Positions 7,812 through 12,347 of a stretch of DNA of 12,347 nt are shown one piece after another. Source of the stretch: DATKMP01 sp035541775 (GTDB lineage Bacteria; Bacteroidota; Ignavibacteria; UBA10030). The notes under the pieces were generated by a model. That model did no database searches. It worked only from the letters and a program-made list of their open reading frames with translations, and was not told the origin of the DNA. Numbering within the stretch: the stretch's first letter is position 1; every line of letters starts with the position of its first letter. Both the position numbers and the translations under genes were made by a program. The stretch lies in the NCBI GenBank assembly GCA_035541775.1, contig DATKMP010000265.1, positions 1 to 12,347 on the forward strand, written 5' to 3'.

Positions 7812-8573
7812 TTATTTCCCCAATCCCGTCAGTTGTTTCAAGTAACTCACCTCTTCTCGCGACAGGAATCGCCATTCGCCGCGTGGAACGCCTAAGGGAG
7901 TCAATCCGGCAAACATCACGCGATCTAATTGACGCACATCGTGATCGATGGCTTCAAAAATTCTTCGCACTTCTCTATTGCGGCCTTCCTGCAGTGTCAA
8001 TAAAATTTTTTTACGTTTCGACCCTTCGATGATTTCTGCGGATTTTACTTTTGCCAAGCCGTCGTCAAGACGAACACCCTTTCGTAATTTTTTAAGGTCG
8101 TCATCTCCTACAGGCCGTGCGAGCGTTGCACGGTACATTTTTTCGACTTCAAATTTCGGATGAATCAATGCATTTGCTAATTCGCCGTCGTTGGTGAACA
8201 ACAAAATGCCTGTCGTGTTGCGATCCAATCGCCCGATGGGAAACACGCGCTGTTTGGTCCGCACATATTGCATAACGGTCTCGCGTCCTTTCTCGTCGCT
8301 CATCGTCGTAATGGTATCTTTGGGCTTGTTCAGCAAAATATAAACTTTGCGATCTTCCAATACTGCTTCCATACCATTGACCGTCACGTGATCTTTTGCG
8401 GGATCGACTTTCGTTCCGAGTTCCGTGACAACTTTGCCATTAATACGAACAACGCCGGAAAGAATCATTTCGTCATTCTTCCGGCGCGATCCGACACCTG
8501 CCATCGCTAAGAATTTGTTCAGGCGAACAGCTTCTTGATGAATCCTTGTATTTTTTCTTTCCATGTTCGCCAT
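7812..8573 (-). CDS. rluB: 23S rRNA-type pseudouridine synthase, RsuA/RluB family
   Basis: A 253-residue RNA-modifying enzyme that isomerises uridine to pseudouridine, most likely in 23S rRNA. An S4 RNA-binding domain lies at about 17-67 (VRLNKFLAMAGVGSRR). The catalytic domain follows, with LLNKPKD (80-86), the catalytic aspartate D117 in IGRLDRNTTGILLFTNDG (113-130), and EGRNREVRR (196-204). The residue pattern fits the RluB/RsuA/RluE/RluF group. RluB is the most likely member because of the scpAB neighbourhood common in bacteria, but the exact uridine is not determined. Starts are ATG at 8573 or 8564. Both lie inside scpB, and no later start spares the S4 domain, so an overlap of at least 46 nt with scpB is real. 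There is no clear Shine-Dalgarno, consistent with coupling to scpB translation. Confidence 0.92.
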   Translation of the reverse strand: MANMERKNTRIHQEAVRLNKFLAMAGVGSRRKNDEMILSGVVRINGKVVTELGTKVDPAKDHVTVNGMEAVLEDRKVYILLNKPKDTITTMSDEKGRETVMQYVRTKQRVFPIGRLDRNTTGILLFTNDGELANALIHPKFEVEKMYRATLARPVGDDDLKKLRKGVRLDDGLAKVKSAEIIEGSKRKKILLTLQEGRNREVRRIFEAIDHDVRQLDRVMFAGLTPLGVPRGEWRFLSREEVSYLKQLTGLGK

Positions 8574-9751
8574 TTCGGTTTAACTGTGTGTTCGGATGTA
8601 GCTTGTTCCGATGGTACCATTTCTTCCAATTTCACAACCGGTACTTTCAATTCTGCCGGTGGTATCAGAGTTTCGGCTTCCAGTAAAATTTCTGCCGGCG
8701 GTTCAATGGATGCCTCAATGACTTCCTGCGGTACGATAGGTTCGTCTGGGAAATTCTTCAACGGTTCATCGACTTTCGTTTCTTCTGGTTGAGAAACAAT
8801 TTCTGCCGGAATATCTGGTTGTTCAACACGAGGTTCTTCTGCCATGGGTTCTTCAGGAACAATGGCTATAGTGTCTTCAACTTCCGGCGTTTCGTCTCCA
8901 GTTTCTGTCGAAGCTGTTTCCGGTGAAAAATCTATCGGCGTTTGTCCCGCTTCTTCCAGCGCTTTCTTTTCATCGGCAGAAAGAATTTTTATTTCGCGTA
9001 CTTTCTTGTGCGGGGCAATCGTTGCATCTTTTTCATCCAGTTCGGATTTCTTTTTCGGAATGTGCGGCAAGCGCGACTTAAATTGTTCCTGCTCTTGCTT
9101 CATCGCTTCCGCACCAGCTTGCGCTTCTAACATGCGCCGTTCGGTTTCAAACTGGCTCTCGCCAAGAATTTCTTCAATCTCTCGCGGACGCGGCAAATCG
9201 GTCAGGTCGTTCAATCCAAAATGTTTTAAAAATTCTTTCGTTGTTCCATATAACAATGGGCGGCCGACCGCTTCAGCGCGTCCCACAATCGTTACCAATT
9301 CTTTTTCCAGCAGTGTCTTCAAGACATAATCGCAATTGACGCCTCGGATTTTTTCAATTTCGGATTTTGTGATCGGCTGCTTGTAGGCAATAATCGCAAG
9401 CGTCTCCACGCCGGATTGTGATAATTTTCTTCTGCCCTGCTCGCGATACAACTTGCCGATCCATTCGGCATATTCAGCAATCGTTGCAAATTGATATCCG
9501 CCCGCGATGGAGACAATACGGTATGGGCGATCTGCTTTTCCGTATTCTTTATTCAGCTCATCGACAATTTTTCGTATAGCATCGGAATCGATCTGGCGTA
9601 CTTCGCTGTTGCGGCTCTCGCCCTGATAAATTGTTTTGATTTGTCCGAGTGACAGCGGTTCCTGCGCAGCAAAGACGAGCGCTTCAATCAACGCTTTGAG
9701 CGTTGTCGGCACAGCGGTTTCTGTTTTCTCTATGGTTGTTGTCTCTGCCAT
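8519..9751 (-). CDS. scpB: Segregation and condensation protein B with a long acidic C-terminal extension
   Basis: ScpB dimerises and binds the kleisin ScpA in the SMC-ScpAB condensin that organises and segregates the chromosome. The two winged-helix domains occupy about 15-190: LKALIEALVFAAQEPLSL (18-35) opens the first. The second carries the conserved SGVETLAIIAYKQPITKSEI (113-132) and the GRPLLYGTT block (163-171). Most ScpB proteins end near residue 180-200; this one continues to 410. The extension has a charged probable coiled coil (197-225) and a Lys-rich linker (231-263). It then has a low-complexity Glu/Pro/Ile/Val stretch (265-382) and a basic amphipathic tail (391-410) with Trp394, Trp397, Ile401, Phe404, Ile405, Leu408 and Phe409. 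The ATG at 9751 is preferred over GTG at 9757 because AGG sits 5 nt upstream. It lies 11 nt after scpA, and its end overlaps rluB. Confidence 0.93.
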   Translation of the reverse strand: MAETTTIEKTETAVPTTLKALIEALVFAAQEPLSLGQIKTIYQGESRNSEVRQIDSDAIRKIVDELNKEYGKADRPYRIVSIAGGYQFATIAEYAEWIGKLYREQGRRKLSQSGVETLAIIAYKQPITKSEIEKIRGVNCDYVLKTLLEKELVTIVGRAEAVGRPLLYGTTKEFLKHFGLNDLTDLPRPREIEEILGESQFETERRMLEAQAGAEAMKQEQEQFKSRLPHIPKKKSELDEKDATIAPHKKVREIKILSADEKKALEEAGQTPIDFSPETASTETGDETPEVEDTIAIVPEEPMAEEPRVEQPDIPAEIVSQPEETKVDEPLKNFPDEPIVPQEVIEASIEPPAEILLEAETLIPPAELKVPVVKLEEMVPSEQATSEHTVKPKWRTWKEKIQGFIKKLFA

Positions 9752-9762
9752 CAACACCTGAA

Positions 9763-10476
9763 TTATTTGATATTCCGGATAATCGACAAATCTTGAAACG
9801 GATGAAGCTGCCGCACAATAATTTTTTTGGAACGAATCACCTCTAACAATGCAAGGAATGTTACCACAATGCGGATGCGTTCAAAATCTTTAACAATTTC
9901 GTAGAACGTCGCTTCAGAACGATGCGTAAAATATTCTTCCAAAAACGCGATCTGCTCTTCCACCGTCACGTTGATTTTTATAATTTCATGTACGAATCGT
10001 TTCGGCATGCGATCCATCGCAAATTTAAACGATGCGATCAGATCGAAGAACGTCACGTCGCGAATCAAATCTTCGCCCGTCTCTTCTTCCATAACGCGTT
10101 CATCGGCGGCATGATAGCCGCGATAGTGTATGTTGAATTGTTCTTCTTCAAGCTTCTTCATCTCTATGGACATTTCTTTGAAGCGCTTATATTCCACCAA
10201 CCGTTGAACTAAATTTGTCCGAGGATCGATTTCCGGTTCATCGCCTTGTTCAGGCGGCAACAGCATCTTCACTTTAATCTGCATCAGCTCTGCGGCGACA
10301 ACTAAAAACTCACCGGCAACTTCTAAATCCAATTCCTGCAGGTAATGCAGATAATCCAAAAACTCTTTCGTAATGCGCGCAATCGGAATATCGTAGATAT
10401 CCAATTCGTCCCGTTTGATAAAAAACAACAACAGGTCTAACGGCCCTTCGAATTCTAATATCTTTACCGTGTACAT
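9763..10476 (-). CDS. scpA: Segregation and condensation protein A (kleisin)
   Basis: A 237-residue kleisin that bridges SMC heads and binds an ScpB dimer. The N-terminal signature FEGPLDLLLFFIKRDELDIYDI (9-30) includes the invariant GPLDLLL and the helix that contacts the SMC neck. It is followed by LDLEVAGEFLVVAAELMQIKVKMLLP (49-74). The middle part (75-135) is acidic. The C-terminal winged helix (about 165-237), which contacts the SMC head, ends in the FLALLEVIRSKKI region. The length is normal. The ATG at 10476 begins the protein exactly where homologues start, but it has no Shine-Dalgarno: a palindromic repeat ends two bases upstream. It is followed by scpB after 11 nt, the usual scpA-scpB arrangement. 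Confidence 0.96.
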   Translation of the reverse strand: MYTVKILEFEGPLDLLLFFIKRDELDIYDIPIARITKEFLDYLHYLQELDLEVAGEFLVVAAELMQIKVKMLLPPEQGDEPEIDPRTNLVQRLVEYKRFKEMSIEMKKLEEEQFNIHYRGYHAADERVMEEETGEDLIRDVTFFDLIASFKFAMDRMPKRFVHEIIKINVTVEEQIAFLEEYFTHRSEATFYEIVKDFERIRIVVTFLALLEVIRSKKIIVRQLHPFQDLSIIRNIK

Positions 10477-10478
10477 TT

Positions 10479-10547
10479 CGTTATTCGTTCGTTGTTCATC
10501 GTTATTCGTTCGTTATCATGAACCAATAACGATGAACGATTAATAAC
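10479..10547. repeat. Palindromic/tandem short intergenic repeat between trpS and scpA
   Basis: Almost the whole trpS-scpA gap is made of related AT-rich units. The 15-mer CGTTATTCGTTCGTT occurs twice in direct orientation (10479-10493 and 10500-10514), 21 bases apart. GTTCATCGTTATT (10494-10506) and its perfect reverse complement AATAACGATGAAC (10525-10537) form a 13-bp stem with an 18-nt loop. The outer flank continues in the same motif. It has no transposase and no T-run that would make a clear terminator. It looks like a dispersed intergenic palindromic element, but genome-wide copies cannot be tested from this window. Confidence 0.8.
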
Positions 10548-11540
10548 TCAACCTAATTTCATCGCTTCGTGCACTTCGCTCATCGTTTGCCGTGCCACTG
10601 TATGCGCTCGCGCTTCGCCATCATCGAGAATGGATTTTACTTCGTCCAAATGCGTTTCATAATACACCCGTTTTTGCCGGTGCGGTTCCAGTGCCTCAAT
10701 AATTTTATCGGCGCATTTTCGTTTGCAATCCACACACCCTAAGGCGCCGCTTTCGCATGCAGGACGAATTTCTGCAACCTCTGCCGGATTAAATTTATTG
10801 TGATAGGCAAAGATTGCACAGATGTCCGGATGACCCGGATCGCCTTTCCGAACTTTTTGCGGATCGGTCACTGCGACTTTTACTTTTTTGGCAATTGCTT
10901 CTGCTGAATCGGAAAGCAAAATCGTGTTGCCGACCGATTTGCTCATCCGCTTTCCATCAAGCCCAGGCAAGCGCGCAAACTTCGTAATCTTTCCTTCGGG
11001 TTCGGGAAACACCATCTTCTCGCCGGAGTATTGCGTATTGAACCGGCGTGCAAGCTCGCGCGTAATTTCAATGTGCGGCAACTGATCTTCGCCGACTGGC
11101 ACCACTTCACCTTTGTACAACAAAATATCGGCGGCTTGCAGCACAGGATATCCAAGATGTCCGTACACCAAGCTGTCCATATTCAAATCACGCGCTTGTT
11201 CTTTTAATGTCGGATTTCGTTCTAACCGTGCTGTCGTAATCAGCATAGAAAAAAGTAAATGCAGTTCTGCATGCTCTTTGATTTTTGATTGACGAAACAT
11301 CGGACTGTGCTGCGGATCGATGCCCGCGGCGAGCCAATCGATCAACATCTCGATAGAATTTTCATAAATCGAAGATGTATCGGGATTCGTCGTCAACGCA
11401 TGATAATCTGCAATGAGATGATAATTTTGATACTCGCCCTGTAATGCTACCCAGCTTTCCAGTGCACCCGTCAAATGACCGAGATGCAATTTTCCTGTAG
11501 GACGCATACCGCTCAGAATAACTTTCTTTCTTTGACTCAA
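10548..11540 (-). CDS. trpS: Tryptophanyl-tRNA synthetase
   Basis: A class I aminoacyl-tRNA synthetase that charges tRNA-Trp in the cytoplasm. Residues 9-25 (LSGMRPTGKLHLGHLTG) contain the HIGH-type signature HLGH at 19-22. The KMSKS loop is GKRMSKS at 196-202, and GEDQLPHIE (150-158) is typical TrpRS. Four cysteines, 241, 262, 269 and 272 (plus 276), form a C-x20-C-x6-C-x2-C pattern like the iron-sulfur or metal site known in Thermotoga TrpRS. I choose the TTG at 11540 as start: it gives MSQRKKVILSG, the usual family N-terminus and 330 residues, and AAAGGAG stands about 11 nt upstream. The longer frame from a TTG at 11597, which begins right after the preceding stop, adds 19 unusual residues and is unlikely. 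It sits between the HNH-family gene (57 nt away) and scpA. Confidence 0.95.
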   Translation of the reverse strand: MSQRKKVILSGMRPTGKLHLGHLTGALESWVALQGEYQNYHLIADYHALTTNPDTSSIYENSIEMLIDWLAAGIDPQHSPMFRQSKIKEHAELHLLFSMLITTARLERNPTLKEQARDLNMDSLVYGHLGYPVLQAADILLYKGEVVPVGEDQLPHIEITRELARRFNTQYSGEKMVFPEPEGKITKFARLPGLDGKRMSKSVGNTILLSDSAEAIAKKVKVAVTDPQKVRKGDPGHPDICAIFAYHNKFNPAEVAEIRPACESGALGCVDCKRKCADKIIEALEPHRQKRVYYETHLDEVKSILDDGEARAHTVARQTMSEVHEAMKLG

Positions 11541-11597
11541 CGAACAACAAACTCCTTTGGTGAAAAACGATGACGGCCGGAGTGAACCAGCAGTCAA

Positions 11598-12089
11598 TCA
11601 GTTCATAAATAAGTACGGCTTCCAATCATCATCCACTGATCCTACAAAATGCCGGATGAACATAACATGATTCGGGCGAATCGGCTTGCGCAATAATTTC
11701 ATATGCGCCTCTTCCGGTGTCCGGTCGCCTTTTTTATTGTTGCAATGCACGCAAGCCGCAACAAGATTTTCCCATGTTTCAACGCCGCCATGGGCTTTGG
11801 GGATTATATGATCGACTGTCAGCACAACATCGGCCTTGCCGCAATATTGGCACCGATGACCATCCCGCCGTAAAACATTTTTGCGTGATAATACAATTTT
11901 TTTGTAGGGAACACTGACAAAGACAGAAAGGCGTACAATGCTGGGGTACGGCATCGACGTAGAAACAGATCGGATTTGTTTTCCATCGCACGCCGAAATC
12001 AATTCAGCTTTACCAAGATACAGTAGAATGATGGCTTTCCTCACATTACAAATGCTTAAGGGCTCGTAATCATGATTTAGCACCAGCAC
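11598..12089 (-). CDS. HNH endonuclease-family protein of unknown role
   Basis: A protein of 163 residues or slightly more, of the widespread single-gene HNH family that begins with a VLVLNxxYEPL segment (2-11 here). An N-terminal alpha/beta part (1-65) leads to SRKNVLRRDGHRCQYCG (68-84). The HNH zinc-finger nuclease motif follows: Cys80 and Cys83, Asp93-His94 (TVDHIIP), Asn108, and Cys113 and Cys116, with the KKGDRTPEEA tail (119-128). All metal-binding cysteines and the catalytic His are present, so a beta-beta-alpha-metal nuclease fold is intact. No restriction, toxin, phage or DNA-methylase neighbour is present, and this chromosomal family has no settled function as far as I know. The GTG at 12089 is taken as the start because the family begins here and AGG lies 7 nt upstream. 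A much stronger Shine-Dalgarno lies further up, so the N-terminus may be longer by about 18 residues. Confidence 0.88.
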   Translation of the reverse strand: MLVLNHDYEPLSICNVRKAIILLYLGKAELISACDGKQIRSVSTSMPYPSIVRLSVFVSVPYKKIVLSRKNVLRRDGHRCQYCGKADVVLTVDHIIPKAHGGVETWENLVAACVHCNNKKGDRTPEEAHMKLLRKPIRPNHVMFIRHFVGSVDDDWKPYLFMN

Positions 12090-12149
12090 TTTGCGACCTA
12101 ACTTGCCCGTGGTACCGGTGTTTTTCTCGAAGCTACTGAAGACTTTCTA

Positions 12150-12157
12150 CCTCCTTT
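12150..12157 (-). promoter_or_regulatory. Perfect Shine-Dalgarno (AAAGGAGG) without an ordinary start codon after it
   Basis: AAAGGAGG reads 12157-12150 on the minus strand, the best ribosome-binding sequence in the window. No ATG, GTG or TTG follows within 40 nt in any frame. The codon at the ideal spacing is GTC (12143-12141), in frame with the HNH gene. The 18 codons from it to the GTG at 12089 are open and protein-like (VFSSFEKNTGTTGKLGRK). An in-frame TAG at 12149-12147 closes the frame upstream. Confidence 0.55.
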
Positions 12158-12209
12158 CTCTTCCTTCTTGTTCAAATGTTCCTTGAAGTACTTCTATAAT
12201 ACCATTGAA

Positions 12210-12238
12210 AATATAGCATTTTTGAGCACGAAAATCAA
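12210..12238 (-). promoter_or_regulatory. Sigma70-type promoter for the HNH-trpS-scpAB operon
   Basis: TTGATT (12238-12233) and TATATT (12215-12210) are separated by 17 nt on the minus strand. The -35 box overlaps the stop codon of the upstream partial gene. The expected transcription start is near 12203, leaving a leader of about 50 nt to the strong Shine-Dalgarno at 12157-12150. Downstream genes on this strand are closely spaced to lysS, so this may be the main promoter of that run. Confidence 0.55.
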
Positions 12239-12347
12239 GGCGGATAACCTAACACTGCATTATAGCCGGCAATTCGCATGGCAAACGTTGATAAGACATT
12301 TTTCAAAATTTTATGCCCGTAGAGATCAATGCAATAATGCCATTTGG
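12235..12347 (-). CDS. 3' end of an unidentified protein, cut by the window edge
   Basis: One minus-strand frame is open from the right edge for 36 codons to a TGA at 12237-12235. It reads as a normal C-terminus: WHYCIDLYGHKILKNVLS, then TFAMRIAGYNAVLGYPP. The other two frames stop sooner. Its composition (aromatic, Gly, Ile, Asn mixed) and the promoter directly after its stop fit a real gene end, but I do not recognise the family. No Shine-Dalgarno or start can be judged. Chance openness over 36 codons is possible. Confidence 0.45.
   Translation of the reverse strand, partial: KWHYCIDLYGHKILKNVLSTFAMRIAGYNAVLGYPP

Noticed and set aside
8844..9329. 161-codon open frame on the plus strand opposite scpB
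   Set aside because: It is antisense to a firmly identified gene. Its product is Ser/Phe-rich low-complexity sequence, the mirror of the Glu-rich scpB frame, and no ribosome site or promoter was seen.
7812..9757. Possible scpB-rluB fusion by frameshifting through the overlap
   Set aside because: In the rluB frame a TAA lies three codons before its first ATG, no slippery sequence was seen, and both proteins have complete separate domains. Ordinary overlapping genes explain the layout.
10548..11597. Longer TrpS starting at the TTG at 11597
   Set aside because: The extra 19 residues do not resemble TrpRS N-termini. The AAAGGAG site lies inside this extension and points to the TTG at 11540.
1..12347. 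Mobile element, CRISPR array, defence or secondary-metabolite system
   Set aside because: No transposase, integrase, regularly spaced repeat array, toxin-antitoxin pair or biosynthetic enzyme set was seen. The genes form ordinary chromosomal operons on one strand.

Overview
The window is a stretch of bacterial chromosome in which every supported gene lies on the minus strand. The content is housekeeping: no insertion sequence, phage gene, CRISPR array, rRNA or tRNA was seen. Base composition is moderate. The lysyl-tRNA synthetase carries a spacer before its RYRQRY block that I associate with Bacteroidota/Chlorobi-type enzymes. Together with the S41 protease next to a DUF3108 protein and the mix of good and missing Shine-Dalgarno sites, this suggests a member of the FCB group (Chlorobi/Ignavibacteria/Bacteroidota lineage). 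That placement is inference; no species can be named.

In transcription order, from the right edge: the last 36 codons of an unidentified gene enter at 12347. A good sigma70-type promoter (12210-12238) overlaps their stop codon and appears to drive a long tightly packed run. The run is an HNH-endonuclease-family protein (12089-11598), trpS (11540-10548), a short palindromic repeat, scpA (10476-9763), scpB (9751-8519), a RluB-type pseudouridine synthase (8573-7812, overlapping scpB by 55 nt), malQ (7807-6293) and lysS (6261-4735). After a 187-base gap with only a weak promoter candidate comes a second run: ctpA (4547-2919), a DUF3108 envelope protein (2903-2070), a gamma-carbonic-anhydrase-like hexapeptide protein (2064-1552) and a metallo-beta-lactamase-fold hydrolase (1536-637). 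A near-consensus promoter (TTGACA, 17 nt, TATATT; 634-606) then starts an unidentified 163-residue protein (579-88). This is followed by the first 26 codons of another gene that runs off the left edge.

Functionally, the right block combines translation (TrpRS, LysRS, 23S-type pseudouridylation), chromosome condensation (ScpA/ScpB, the kleisin and partner of SMC) and glycogen/maltodextrin metabolism (MalQ). The left block looks envelope-related at its head (secreted or membrane-anchored protease and exported DUF3108 protein), followed by soluble metalloenzyme-like proteins.

No undescribed defence or mobile system is visible. The observations most worth following are the long acidic C-terminal extension of ScpB with a basic amphipathic tail that overlaps the next gene, the palindromic repeat abutting the scpA start codon, the perfect Shine-Dalgarno upstream of the HNH gene with no ordinary start codon after it, and a four-cysteine, possibly iron-sulfur, motif in TrpS.
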